A stretch of 48,861 nt of DNA from an uncultured Methanobrevibacter sp. Lineage in GTDB: Archaea > Methanobacteriota > Methanobacteria > Methanobacteriales > Methanobacteriaceae. The DNA lies in NCBI RefSeq assembly GCF_905235195.1, contig NZ_CAJOKH010000006.1, forward strand, positions 1 through 48,861, in the 5' to 3' direction. Positions within the stretch are counted from its first letter, which is position 1. Each line of letters opens with the position of its first letter. A program made the translations under genes and the position numbers. Shown here one piece after another: positions 7,952 through 16,769 of this stretch. The notes beneath the pieces were generated by a model. That model was not told the DNA's origin and did not search any database. It saw only the letters and a list, made by a program, of their open reading frames with translations.

Positions 7952-9199
7952 TTAAGCTTTTTTATCTTCCTGTCTAGTACCAAGACCTGATACAAGTAAT
8001 GCTGCACCAACTGCCCCAATATGTTGGGAATAATCAGGTACAATAACATCAATTCCTCCCAAAGTAGTACTTACTGCTTCAACAAGACCGGTAATAAGTG
8101 AAGTACCACCTACTTGGATTAATGGTTCTCTAATATCTATTTCTTGAAGTTGTTGTTCATAAACCTGTTGAGCTACAGAGTGACATGCCGCATCAGCAAC
8201 ATCCGCTTTAGACCCACCAGCTGCAAGAGTAGTAACTAAATCTTGAATACCGAATACAATACAATAACTGTTCAAAACAGCATTTCTATAATCTCCTGAA
8301 ACTGCTAAAGGACCAAGTTCTGTAATATCAACATCTAAACGACGGGAAGTCATATCTAAAAATCTTCCTGATGCACCTGCACAAATACCTCCCATAGTAA
8401 AGTTATCTGGAATACCATTATTAACAGTAATAACCTTATTATCCATACCACCAATATCTAAAACAGTTGCCTCACCTCTTTGTTTATCTGCAAGATAAAC
8501 AGCACCTTTTGCATTTACAGATAATTCCTCCTGAATAAGTTCTGCATTTAATTCTTTACCTATAGTTATACGACCATATCCAGTTGTACCAATTCCATCT
8601 AAATCATCCCAACCATAATCAGTTTCAGCAAAAGCCTGTTCTGTTCCTTTATAAACTGATTCCATAATATCTTTAGTAGGATTCCAACCAGTACCTATAA
8701 CCTTATTGTTCTCCATTAAAATGACTTTTGTAGTTGTAGAACCAGAATCAATACCTAAAGTCAAACCTTCTTGTTTTTCACGTGCCAAAATACTTCTTCT
8801 TGCAACTGTAGTAACCAATGCTTCCATACGAATAAATAATTCATCTGCCTTTGTTTTTTCTGTAAATGAATATGTAACAACAGGAATACGTGAATTTTCC
8901 TGTAAGAATCTTCTAACCTCATTTCTTACAAGGGCTGCTTCAGCACATCTAAAACAACTAGCTACAAATACCGCATCTGCTTTACAACGACCTTCAACAA
9001 TACTCATTGCACGAGCAATCATCAATTTTAAACTTGAACTTTGAGCTGAAAAACCAAATTTAGTATATGATTCTTCAATATAATCTAAATCAATTTCCGG
9101 AAGTATAATTTCTGCACCGAATGTTAAAGCTGCTTTTTCAATCTCTTTTTGAATACCACTATATTCTGTACCACAGGAAACTAAAGCTATCTTTACCAT
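7952..9199 (-). CDS. mmp15: Methanogenesis marker protein 15, HgdC/BadF-type ATPase
   Basis: A 415-residue two-domain protein. Residues about 1-140 resemble the cluster-binding subunit of 2-hydroxyacyl-CoA dehydratases and hold several cysteines (SCGTEYSG, Cys9; [15 protein letters not shown], Cys72, 82, 85). Residues about 146-415 form an ASKHA-fold ATPase like the dehydratase activator HgdC. Visible are [12 protein letters not shown] (phosphate loop), [11 protein letters not shown], the cluster ligands [10 protein letters not shown] (Cys273) and [10 protein letters not shown] (Cys313), and a terminal VGGTSLITG. HgdC relatives use ATP hydrolysis to fire a low-potential electron, the type of chemistry needed to reduce F430. 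The start is the ATG at 9199, with GGGAGGT seven bases before it; upstream ATGs lie inside mmp5. The gap to mmp5 is one base, indicating translational coupling. Direct evidence for its role in MCR activation is outside this sequence. Confidence 0.88.
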   Translation of the reverse strand: MVKIALVSCGTEYSGIQKEIEKAALTFGAEIILPEIDLDYIEESYTKFGFSAQSSSLKLMIARAMSIVEGRCKADAVFVASCFRCAEAALVRNEVRRFLQENSRIPVVTYSFTEKTKADELFIRMEALVTTVARRSILAREKQEGLTLGIDSGSTTTKVILMENNKVIGTGWNPTKDIMESVYKGTEQAFAETDYGWDDLDGIGTTGYGRITIGKELNAELIQEELSVNAKGAVYLADKQRGEATVLDIGGMDNKVITVNNGIPDNFTMGGICAGASGRFLDMTSRRLDVDITELGPLAVSGDYRNAVLNSYCIVFGIQDLVTTLAAGGSKADVADAACHSVAQQVYEQQLQEIDIREPLIQVGGTSLITGLVEAVSTTLGGIDVIVPDYSQHIGAVGAALLVSGLGTRQEDKKA

Positions 9200-9200
9200 T

Positions 9201-9653
9201 TTAATTACCTCCCTCTCCATCAAGAGTATCTAAAAATTTATTAATTTTACCTACAAAATCAAATGTTTCATCCCTATTTGTAGGATATTCTAGTTCTAAT
9301 TTAGGAATATCTTTTTTACGTAAACAGAACATAGTTAATTCATTTGTTCTTGCACAACCAATACATCCAAATCCAATTGGTGCATCATCAACAATAATTG
9401 CAGCTTCAGCTTCATCTATAAGAGGACCGATAACAGCCATCCTACCCCTTACACCTGAAGGAACTTCAATTGCCGCATATTTTAATCCTTTTAAAGGATC
9501 TTCTTCTGTGATATTCATAGGAGGAGAATCTATTTCAGGATCTCTAACTTTTTTAGACATTGCTTTTTGTAAAGCTAAAACTGTATGACCTTTTCTTTCA
9601 ATCAAATCCCCTAATACTAATGAATTCGGAGGATAAATAGCTACCTTAACCAT
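9201..9653 (-). CDS. mmp5: Methanogenesis marker protein 5
   Basis: A 150-residue methanogen-specific protein of unknown biochemical function. It begins [20 protein letters not shown] and contains a cysteine pair in [11 protein letters not shown] (CxxC, near residues 108-111) and a third cysteine in TMFCLRKK, a pattern that could bind a metal or cluster (inference). The chosen ATG at 9653 has AGGTGA four bases upstream and is preferred over the longer frame starting MKGEN. It sits between mmp6 (81-base gap) and mmp15 (one-base gap), and its stop codon is next to the mmp15 ribosome binding site. Placement points to a shared role in MCR activation or maturation. Confidence 0.85.
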   Translation of the reverse strand: MVKVAIYPPNSLVLGDLIERKGHTVLALQKAMSKKVRDPEIDSPPMNITEEDPLKGLKYAAIEVPSGVRGRMAVIGPLIDEAEAAIIVDDAPIGFGCIGCARTNELTMFCLRKKDIPKLELEYPTNRDETFDFVGKINKFLDTLDGEGGN

Positions 9654-9734
9654 ATTTTCACCTTTCAATTACCATATTATTTATATTTTCCCAATAACCA
9701 ATAATCATAAAATTTTAAATTAGTTTAAATTAAT

Positions 9735-10217
9735 CTATTTTTCAGCAGAATCCTCTTTTTCAATAGATTCATTAACAATCTCAACTAATTCATCAACATC
9801 AACAGGTTTAGGTTTTTCAATTAAAACATCTTTAGGATTTTTTAAAGCATCCCCAACATCAGCCAAAATCCTATATTCTGATTCCATTTGATGGAAACCT
9901 TCTCTTGGACCATACCTGTGACCTCTACAACGTCTTGGATCTCCTGGAGGAAATCCTCTAGATTTAGTGAAAATATTATAAGGGTCTAATTTTCTAATTT
10001 CTTTTATTGCCATCATAACATCTTCTTCATTACCACTAACCATTGCACCATAACAAGTCCATTTAACAGTAATAGGCAAATCCAAAAGATGCATTTGACT
10101 TACAATTTCATTTTCACTAACATTAGCCTTTGGACCTAATATAATCATTCTAGTTGTAAAATCAGGATCTAATTCTTCTTTTGATAATTCCGGACTAATC
10201 GCTAAGTTCGCGGACAT
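9735..10217 (-). CDS. mmp6: Methanogenesis marker protein 6
   Basis: A 160-residue methanogen-specific protein. The core [20 protein letters not shown] is followed by [16 protein letters not shown] and an arginine-rich basic motif, [17 protein letters not shown] (about residues 91-107), which may contact an acidic or nucleotide partner. The C-terminal third is a charged tail. The ATG follows GGAGAGA and lies inside the last codons of mmp3, giving a 23-base overlap; this strongly suggests co-translation of Mmp3 and Mmp6. Function is unknown beyond its co-occurrence with methanogenesis and its operon partners. Confidence 0.87.
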   Translation of the reverse strand: MSANLAISPELSKEELDPDFTTRMIILGPKANVSENEIVSQMHLLDLPITVKWTCYGAMVSGNEEDVMMAIKEIRKLDPYNIFTKSRGFPPGDPRRCRGHRYGPREGFHQMESEYRILADVGDALKNPKDVLIEKPKPVDVDELVEIVNESIEKEDSAEK

Positions 10218-11739
10218 ATAAAATCTCTCCTTCTTTTAATTTACTAATTAATTCTAAATCAGTTATAACTTTTCCCACAATATTTGTAGCTTCAAATGGT
10301 TCTGCAGTAGGACCAAAATCATTATTTGCTTCAAATCTTACACCAATCAAACCAGTATTTTTCTTAGACATATTAGTTACACCAATAATTCCAGGATCAA
10401 TTGTATCTACATTAGGAATATTTTCAGGAATAAGACCTTTAGCATCATTAGAATTACCCTCAAAAATAGACATATTCATTCCAGGGAATGCAAAATGAAC
10501 TTTTAACTCCCCAATTGGTTTTTCAATTAAACCTGTAACCTTTTTAAAGTACCAAACAGTCCTTGGTGCTTTGTCTGTAATATCAATAACAGTAATATCT
10601 TTTGCAGGATATGCAGTTGTTGTAACTTTTCCTGCTTCAATAATCTCCACAGTAGTAGGAGGTTCTTGATGAACTATAATTGCATCATCATCACAAATAC
10701 CTTCCCTTATATGTTCAATACCTTGAGAAGATAATAAATCTGCAGCTTCTTTTTGTGAGATAGCAAGAGTCATAATTCTTGGAGGATTAGACCTAACAGT
10801 AATTACATCTCCTTTAGATGCTGAATCAATTAATTCCATACCTTTTACAACGTTAGCTACAATAGTATGAGAATTAACTTCAACTCTATCTTCACGATAA
10901 ATGAAAATATTACCTAAACCAGAACCATCATTTCTCATAGTAACAGTTCCTCTTTTTCTAGGACCAACTTCTTCTTTTTGTCTGGATATACCTTGAAGTT
11001 GATAGAAACCTAAAAGTGAATTTGCATCATAACTAACTTCAAATGTTCCATTTTCTATTAAAGAAAATAAATGTTCAACAGAATCTGGAGAATTAAAATT
11101 AGGTTCTAATTCTACATAAGTAAATAAATCATTACCTTCTTCTAAAACAGTATCCAAATTAGATACAGATGCACTGTCAACAGTAGTTGTTCTTTCAATA
11201 ATTGGTTCAATATCTAAAATATTATCTTCTTCAGTTAAAAGAGATAAAGTTTTTTTACCACCAATTACATTAGCAAACACTCCCCTATTGTGTTCAGGGC
11301 AGCCATATATACTAAAATGTTTATCAATAGAAAATATTAAGTGTGTTGATTCATTACTAAAACCAGATAAACTTAAAACTACTTCCAAATCATTGTATTT
11401 ATATTCATTACGAGAAGGTTCCAAATCAGTGACAATAGGACCTGCTGCAATTTCAGTAGATGAAGTCCATCTAATAGAACAACCTATAAATTCTTTATAT
11501 TTTTCTTTCCAAACCTCGATTATAGGTTTAGCAGCCAACTCCTCAACCATCTCAAGAATAATACTGCCTTTAGGAGTTTTAATTTTAAATTTGTTAATAT
11601 TCTTTTCAATTTCCTTTTCTCCTTTAATTAAGCACAAAATACTTCCAGGAGTATAAGGAGCATTTGAAATCTGGATAGCATCTTCGATAGTAGAACCATC
11701 AGCAATTTCTATTTCTTCTCCATTAATTGTTATTAACAT
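10195..11739 (-). CDS. mmp3: Methanogenesis marker protein 3 (UPF0288)
   Basis: A 514-residue methanogen-specific protein. The first 40 residues ([20 protein letters not shown]) look like a small beta-grasp, ThiS/TGS-like domain. The rest appears to contain three repeats resembling cyclophilin cores. Each ends in a similar segment: [20 protein letters not shown] near 155-174, [20 protein letters not shown] near 293-312 and [20 protein letters not shown] near 485-504. The middle repeat also has the cyclophilin-like entry [18 protein letters not shown] (about 263-280). Published work on methanogens places Mmp3 in the MCR activation complex, from memory. AGGGAGA precedes the ATG. It is 113 bases downstream of mmp2 and overlaps mmp6. 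The cyclophilin comparison is mine and is unproved. Confidence 0.87.
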   Translation of the reverse strand: MLITINGEEIEIADGSTIEDAIQISNAPYTPGSILCLIKGEKEIEKNINKFKIKTPKGSIILEMVEELAAKPIIEVWKEKYKEFIGCSIRWTSSTEIAAGPIVTDLEPSRNEYKYNDLEVVLSLSGFSNESTHLIFSIDKHFSIYGCPEHNRGVFANVIGGKKTLSLLTEEDNILDIEPIIERTTTVDSASVSNLDTVLEEGNDLFTYVELEPNFNSPDSVEHLFSLIENGTFEVSYDANSLLGFYQLQGISRQKEEVGPRKRGTVTMRNDGSGLGNIFIYREDRVEVNSHTIVANVVKGMELIDSASKGDVITVRSNPPRIMTLAISQKEAADLLSSQGIEHIREGICDDDAIIVHQEPPTTVEIIEAGKVTTTAYPAKDITVIDITDKAPRTVWYFKKVTGLIEKPIGELKVHFAFPGMNMSIFEGNSNDAKGLIPENIPNVDTIDPGIIGVTNMSKKNTGLIGVRFEANNDFGPTAEPFEATNIVGKVITDLELISKLKEGEILYVRELSD

Positions 11740-11852
11740 AAAATCTCCCTAAATCATTATATTAATTAATTTTAATAATTAAATTTGAAAATTATTAAAA
11801 AACTATGACTATGAATTGTTTTTTTACAAAAATAATTACAATAAAAATATAA

Positions 11853-12833
11853 TTAATTTTCAAATATTAAAACAGGATTTTCATCTTGCCTAAATACTTC
11901 TACTTTTTCATTTTCATTTTCTAAATAAAGTACTTTTTCATTTATTATTTCCCCAACAACTTTTGTTGTTAGAGAATATTTTTCAAGATTTTCAATTATT
12001 CTATTACAATTTTCTTCAGGAGCAGTTAAAACAAATCCTGCACCAGGATAAACTTTAAGCCATACATCCCAAGGAACATTTTCATTTTTAGGTATTTTAT
12101 CTAAATTTACACAAGCACCTACACCAGATGCTTCAAGTAACATTTCAAGTGTTCCTAAAATTCCAGGATTACTAATATCTTTCCCAGCAGTTGGTAATCC
12201 TTCCATTGCAATTTGATTTATAGCATTAATTTGGTCTTGAACAAGTTTATCATCTTTAAAATAAGTAGTATCCCAATTTAATTTAGTTTCTTTATCATAG
12301 AATCTTCCATCTAAATCAATTGAAACAATTACTTTATCACCAATATTTGCACCTGATGATGGAATCATTTTATCTTTATCTGCAATACCTATGATTGCAA
12401 CTCCAATAGAATTAAACTCTGCATCAGGATGAAAGTGTCCCCCCACCATAGGAACTTTGAACTTTTCACAAGCAAATTTAATACCATCCATAATCTCTTT
12501 ACATGCATCATCATTATTAACAGATAAAATATTTACCATAGCAATAGGTTTTCCACCCATTGCTGCAATATCGTTAACATTCACCAAAACAGCACAATAT
12601 CCTGCCCAATAAGCATCCAAGTCTATTAATTGGCCCCATATACCATCTGCTGCAAATAATACCACTTGATTATTACCAATATCTATTGCAGATGCATCAT
12701 CACCAAAATCAAGAAGAACATCACCAGAAATATTATAAACTGATTTTAAAATATTTGTAACTTCAGATATAGAATTTTTACGAGTAACTCCTTTAAATTC
12801 CTGTATTGAATTTACTAAACTAGTTAAATCCAA
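11853..12833 (-). CDS. mmp2: Methanogenesis marker protein 2, AIR-synthase-like
   Basis: A 326-residue member of the PurM/SelD/HypE/ThiL ATP-dependent superfamily, specific to methanogens. Key features are DFGDDASAIDIG near 42-53 (metal and ATP binding), a VNVNDIAAMGGKP segment typical of the superfamily near 87-99, KFKVPMVGGHFHPDAEF near 123-139, and GKDISNPGILGTLEMLLEAS near 216-235. Superfamily members phosphorylate or dehydrate small substrates using ATP; the substrate here is unknown. The start is the TTG at 12833, with GGTG positioned upstream, since no ATG fits. It follows the DUF2117 gene by 38 bases and precedes mmp3, so it may act in the same MCR-related process. Confidence 0.8.
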   Translation of the reverse strand: MDLTSLVNSIQEFKGVTRKNSISEVTNILKSVYNISGDVLLDFGDDASAIDIGNNQVVLFAADGIWGQLIDLDAYWAGYCAVLVNVNDIAAMGGKPIAMVNILSVNNDDACKEIMDGIKFACEKFKVPMVGGHFHPDAEFNSIGVAIIGIADKDKMIPSSGANIGDKVIVSIDLDGRFYDKETKLNWDTTYFKDDKLVQDQINAINQIAMEGLPTAGKDISNPGILGTLEMLLEASGVGACVNLDKIPKNENVPWDVWLKVYPGAGFVLTAPEENCNRIIENLEKYSLTTKVVGEIINEKVLYLENENEKVEVFRQDENPVLIFEN

Positions 12834-12871
12834 AAATACACCATCCCAATAATTAATTTAAAAATTTAGTT

Positions 12872-14065
12872 TTATTTAATAATATATTTAATATTCATAT
12901 CTTTTATAATTTCTATTATCTCCTCTTTCAACTCATCAATTATTTGATTTAAATCATTAGAATCTGAATTTAAAGTGAAATAATTTTTTTCATTAAAAAT
13001 TTCCTTATAAATTTTAGAACCTAAAATATCATCATTACCTTCCTCAAGACAGAATATAATAGAATCATTAGATTGATATCCCTTCTCTACTAATTTATCC
13101 AAGTCTCCATCGGTAATTCCAATAATAGGTATTTCAAATCTAAATAAAATATCTGATGCAAGTAGAGTTGTATCATCACCAACAGTTACAATTAAATCCA
13201 TATTCTTAAGTGCATATACATCTTCTGCTGCATGATTAAGAAAAGCAATATTCAATTGATTATCTTTATATTTATGTTTAATAACTCTTGGTTCTATTTC
13301 ACTACGCCTAAGTAATCCTGTTTTAACTATTGCTTTATTTAAATCTACTTTCCCTAATTTATCAACACCATGTTTTTTAATATCTCCACCCATAATTTCC
13401 ACTATAGTGCCATCAACAGAAACTAAAGAAAGTTGTGAAGACTTTGATTTACCTATAACCGTACCGTTTACAAGTATATTTTCACCAGGACTTACGCCAT
13501 GAATTTTCCTTATAATCTTTTGATTATTATTATGAAGCTTATCTGATTTTAAATCAGTACTTTCTTCAGTATCATTTATATTGAAGTGTTTTTCTTTAAT
13601 TAGAGTAGTACTTACCTCCATTATATCAAATTCTTCTTTAATTTTATTAATAATTACATCAATATCTTTTGATTTAAAAGGTAAATTCCAAATAACAATA
13701 CTTCCATCTACTTCCCCCGGTCTTTCAATTTGTATTAATGGAATATCCTCATGAAAATTTTTATCCATATAATGATGAAAAACCTTATATCCAAATACAT
13801 GACCTGTAGTAGAAGACTTTCCATAGTTAAGCAAAACTATTGCATCTACCCCCTCATCTGCAAAAATTGAAAGGGAATCACTAGGAACCAGTTTTTTAGA
13901 AATATCAATTGTATCTTCTAAAGCTGCATCAATAACTGCAGTCCTACCCATAGTTCCTCCTAATCTACATGAAACATTAGCAAATTCTGAGAAAAAATTT
14001 ATTATTTTAAGTGCATAACCAGAATCAATAATATTCGGCCCATGCACAACAATTCCTATATTCAT
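12872..14065 (-). CDS. DUF2117 family protein
   Basis: An uncharacterised archaeal protein of 397 residues, common in methanogens. The N-terminal domain (MNIGIVVHGPNIIDSGYALK, SCRLGGTMGRTAVIDAALE) resembles a nucleotide- or cofactor-binding fold with glycine-rich loops. A poorly conserved linker follows at about 160-180. The middle part (IHGVSPGENILVNGTVIGKS, then VDGTIVEIMGGDIKKHG) looks like a small beta-barrel. The C-terminal part has VTVGDDTTLLASDILFRF, reminiscent of a NAD-kinase-like GDDTT loop. I prefer the ATG at 14065 to the TTG at 14083 because homologous proteins begin MNIGIVVHGP. It sits between nob1 and mmp2 on the same strand with small gaps, so a role linked to MCR maturation is possible but unproved. 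Confidence 0.75.
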   Translation of the reverse strand: MNIGIVVHGPNIIDSGYALKIINFFSEFANVSCRLGGTMGRTAVIDAALEDTIDISKKLVPSDSLSIFADEGVDAIVLLNYGKSSTTGHVFGYKVFHHYMDKNFHEDIPLIQIERPGEVDGSIVIWNLPFKSKDIDVIINKIKEEFDIMEVSTTLIKEKHFNINDTEESTDLKSDKLHNNNQKIIRKIHGVSPGENILVNGTVIGKSKSSQLSLVSVDGTIVEIMGGDIKKHGVDKLGKVDLNKAIVKTGLLRRSEIEPRVIKHKYKDNQLNIAFLNHAAEDVYALKNMDLIVTVGDDTTLLASDILFRFEIPIIGITDGDLDKLVEKGYQSNDSIIFCLEEGNDDILGSKIYKEIFNEKNYFTLNSDSNDLNQIIDELKEEIIEIIKDMNIKYIIK

Positions 14066-14101
14066 CCTATCAACATATATCAATTAAATAAATAAAAAAA
14101 A

Positions 14102-14605
14102 TTAATTTTTAATTCTTCTTTTAAAAATTTTAGACCCGCATATTTCACAAAGCTCATCTTCATAATCAGATGGATACTCTTTCTTACACCCATTACAAGT
14201 TTTAACCCAATTATAAACCCCCTTTATTCCATCAGTAAGGATAGATTTGTATGGAATATTTAACAATTTTAAGACATTTTGAATAGAATAATCATCTGTT
14301 AAAAAAAGAATATTCTTATATTCTTCATTTATCTCTAAGGCTAAAGCAAGTAATTGTCTATCCGGATATGACAATCGCAAATCATCACCTGAATTTTTAA
14401 TCACAGTATTTAATTTATTTATATAATAGTCATCTGGTGATTTAATAATTAAATTACCCTCACTTATAATTTCATCTAAAAGGATTTTACTTTTTAAATC
14501 CTTAACTTCATAAGTTATTTCTGGAACAGTGAAATTTAAATTATCTTTTGGCCGGTACCCTCCAATAAATGCAGAAGCATCTAAAATTTTGTATACATTA
14601 TCCAT
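14102..14605 (-). CDS. nob1: NOB1 family endoribonuclease
   Basis: Archaeal NOB1 cleaves the 3' end of precursor 16S rRNA at the late stage of small-subunit maturation. The 167-residue protein has an N-terminal PIN nuclease domain (about 1-125) with acidic catalytic residues visible in YKILDASAFIGG and LSYPDRQLLALALE, and LFLTDDYSIQNV. A C-terminal zinc ribbon follows with CNGCKKEY and CEICGSK (about 138-160). This two-domain plan and length are typical. It is the first gene of the minus-strand array running into the mmp genes, and is divergent from moaB. The ATG follows GTATAATT without a clear Shine-Dalgarno, as expected for a leaderless or near-leaderless first gene. Confidence 0.85.
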   Translation of the reverse strand: MDNVYKILDASAFIGGYRPKDNLNFTVPEITYEVKDLKSKILLDEIISEGNLIIKSPDDYYINKLNTVIKNSGDDLRLSYPDRQLLALALEINEEYKNILFLTDDYSIQNVLKLLNIPYKSILTDGIKGVYNWVKTCNGCKKEYPSDYEDELCEICGSKIFKRRIKN

Positions 14606-14767
14606 AATTATACTTTAGTTTTAAAATTAATAAATATTATTAAATAAATATTATATTAATAAAATTATCTATAGAAAAATTAATTAGATTAAATTAATTT
14701 AGAAAAAATCAGAATAAATAAATTAAAAAAATGATAAAAAATTATTTTGAAATAGTAGGTTGATAAT

Positions 14768-15289
14768 ATGAAAAGCGAAACAATGGATTTACATAAAAAA
14801 CATACACCCCCAGATATTAAATGCGGAATCATTACATTAAGTGATAGTAGATCTAATAGTAAAGAAGGTGAAAACTTAGACACATCTGGAAAATATATTA
14901 TCAATCTTTTAAAAGAAAAAAACTGCAAAATAGTTCAATACAATATTATACCTGATAAAAAGGAAGAATTAATAAGTACGATTAAAGAAATGAATGAAAA
15001 AACTTGTGATGTAATATTTACAAATGGAGGTACCGGACTAGAATCTAAAGACATTACTATTGAAACTGTAAAAACATTATATGAAAAAGAAATAAACGGT
15101 TTTGGAGAAATATTTAGAGCAAAATCTTATGAAGAATTAGGTAGTGGAGCGCTTCTTTCAAGAGCATCTGCAGGAGTTTATAATAAAACAATTATCTTTT
15201 CAATGCCTGGATCACCTAATGCTGTTAAAACTGCTATGAGCATAATTATAGATGAAATAGGTCATTTAGTAAAACATACACAAAAATAA
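14768..15289 (+). CDS. moaB: MoaB/MogA family molybdopterin biosynthesis protein
   Basis: MoaB/MogA-type proteins adenylylate molybdopterin before metal insertion; methanogens need the cofactor for formylmethanofuran dehydrogenase. The 173-residue protein has the single MoCF-binding domain: CGIITLSDSRS near 19-29, FTNGGTGLESKDITIETV near 84-101 (the T-N-G-G-T-G motif) and IFSMPGSPNAVKTAM near 142-156. The start is an ATG behind GTAGGTTGATAAT. It is divergent from nob1 and apparently monocistronic. Confidence 0.92.
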   Translation: MKSETMDLHKKHTPPDIKCGIITLSDSRSNSKEGENLDTSGKYIINLLKEKNCKIVQYNIIPDKKEELISTIKEMNEKTCDVIFTNGGTGLESKDITIETVKTLYEKEINGFGEIFRAKSYEELGSGALLSRASAGVYNKTIIFSMPGSPNAVKTAMSIIIDEIGHLVKHTQK

Positions 15290-15729
15290 ATATGTTTTAA
15301 AGAAAGATAAGAATATTTACTAAAATTATACCCCTTAAATTTTTATGTTTAATTTAGATATTTTTTTAAGTTTACAAGAATTTTTTAAATGAAATTTATA
15401 TAAACAATTGATTTAATTAAAATATATCATTGTTTTTTCCACAATGAATATTAATTATCTACTCAGATTAAAAATAAACTAGTATAACCTTTCATTCTAT
15501 CCTAATTTTTAATATTGCCCTTCTACTTAGTGAAAGAATATAATTTTTATAAGAAAAAATATGGTTGATTTTAAAAAAATTTATAAAGAAAAAAATTCTT
15601 AATTAAAATTTAATTTTTGATAATTAAAGAATAAAATAAAAATTGGTTAAATTAATTAATACTATTTAAAATTAAATTATACTCTTTAGAGATAAATAAT
15701 TTTAATATAGATAATTATTTAGTGATAAT
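15290..15729. other. Gene-free stretch between moaB and a CPBP gene
   Basis: About 440 bases, A/T-rich, without a supported open frame. I see no tRNA-like or repeated sequence. The last 20 bases hold the AGTGATAAT ribosome binding site of the next gene. Confidence 0.4.
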
Positions 15730-16422
15730 ATGAAATTTTTAGAATTCGACAAAACAAGAGATTTTCCTTTCTATAGACATAATCCTCATTTATCAAATGA
15801 AAGTTGGTTAATTTTACTTCTTTCCGTTCCACTTGCATTTTTAGTTTATGTTTTTTTATCATCATTTACATCTGAATTGGTCGGTAGTGTCTATTTCATG
15901 CTAATAATGTTAATTCCATTATTATACTTTTCAAATTGGAATTATAAGTTGTTTATTCAAAAACCAACTAAAAATGAGATTATTTTAGGAGTATTAATGT
16001 TTATTGGTTATATGATATACTCAATAATTATAGAAAATCTTTTAGTAAATTTAGGAATAGTTTACCCTGCTGGTGCAAATCCATTAAATATTGATTATAT
16101 TAGTTTAATCTCATTGATTTTTTCAATGATGGGTGAGGAATTAATAAAATTCATACCTTTAATGTTCTTTTTAAGATTATTTTATAAAGTTACTGAAAAT
16201 CGTAACCTATCCTTTGCATTATCATCAATTATTATAATGATAGGATTTGGATTACTCCACTACGATTTTACCAGTTCAGTTATTTCAGTTTTGCTTTTAC
16301 AAGGATTAGGAACTTCTTTTGAGTTATATGGTTACTTTAAAACTAAAAATATCTTTGTATCATATTTATCCCATATATTGACTGATGCAACAGTATTTAT
16401 ATTAATACTTTCAGGACTTTAA
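15730..16422 (+). CDS. CPBP family intramembrane protein (putative protease)
   Basis: A 230-residue membrane protein with about six to seven hydrophobic segments. The second half has the arrangement of CPBP/Abi intramembrane metalloproteases: MMGEELIKFIPLMFF at about 133-147 (paired glutamates), MIGFGLLHYDF at about 170-180 (histidine after hydrophobics) and SYLSHILTDATVF at about 210-222 (final histidine). The first motif lacks the arginine of the canonical EExxxR, having a lysine nearby instead, so protease activity is uncertain. Such proteins act in maturation of peptides, membrane protein anchoring or immunity. It has its own ribosome binding site and no operon partner. Confidence 0.72.
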   Translation: MKFLEFDKTRDFPFYRHNPHLSNESWLILLLSVPLAFLVYVFLSSFTSELVGSVYFMLIMLIPLLYFSNWNYKLFIQKPTKNEIILGVLMFIGYMIYSIIIENLLVNLGIVYPAGANPLNIDYISLISLIFSMMGEELIKFIPLMFFLRLFYKVTENRNLSFALSSIIIMIGFGLLHYDFTSSVISVLLLQGLGTSFELYGYFKTKNIFVSYLSHILTDATVFILILSGL

Positions 16423-16457
16423 TCTAATAATTTGATTTAAAAATACCTTAAATCATC

Positions 16458-16697
16458 TTATTTTTTATGTGCAGTTATAATTGTAAAACTACTTGAATTA
16501 ATAGTGATTAATACACCATCAACATCAACATAATAGTTTTTACCTTTTTTTCTAACAATTGAATTTTTATCTTTAAGTTTTAAAATACAATAGTTAACTG
16601 GATTATCTTTTATTTGCAAATTTTTTTGTATTCTTCCAATACCCATTTCAGTAGTATGAATCTTATCGATATTTTCTAACAGTACCTTTTTATACAT
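16458..16697 (-). CDS. DUF3781 family protein
   Basis: A 79-residue protein matching the DUF3781 family from memory: LENIDKIHTTEMGIGRIQKN at the N-terminus, then a lysine-rich middle (IVRKKGKNYYVDVDG) and the ending SSFTIITAHKK. The family is small, widespread in Firmicutes and some archaea, and has no assigned function. The start is ATG, preceded by GAGGGTTAAT. It is convergent with the CPBP gene and divergent from the ABC permease gene. Transfer from bacteria is possible. Confidence 0.75.
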   Translation of the reverse strand: MYKKVLLENIDKIHTTEMGIGRIQKNLQIKDNPVNYCILKLKDKNSIVRKKGKNYYVDVDGVLITINSSSFTIITAHKK

Positions 16698-16769
16698 ATT
16701 AACCCTCTTATTTTCATCTTACATAATTATAATACTAATTTATTTATATTAAATAAACCTATTAATATT

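Noticed and set aside
14689-14928. A hydrophobic minus-strand open frame that could be read as a membrane peptide
   Set aside because: It overlaps the start of moaB, whose ribosome binding site and motifs are convincing.
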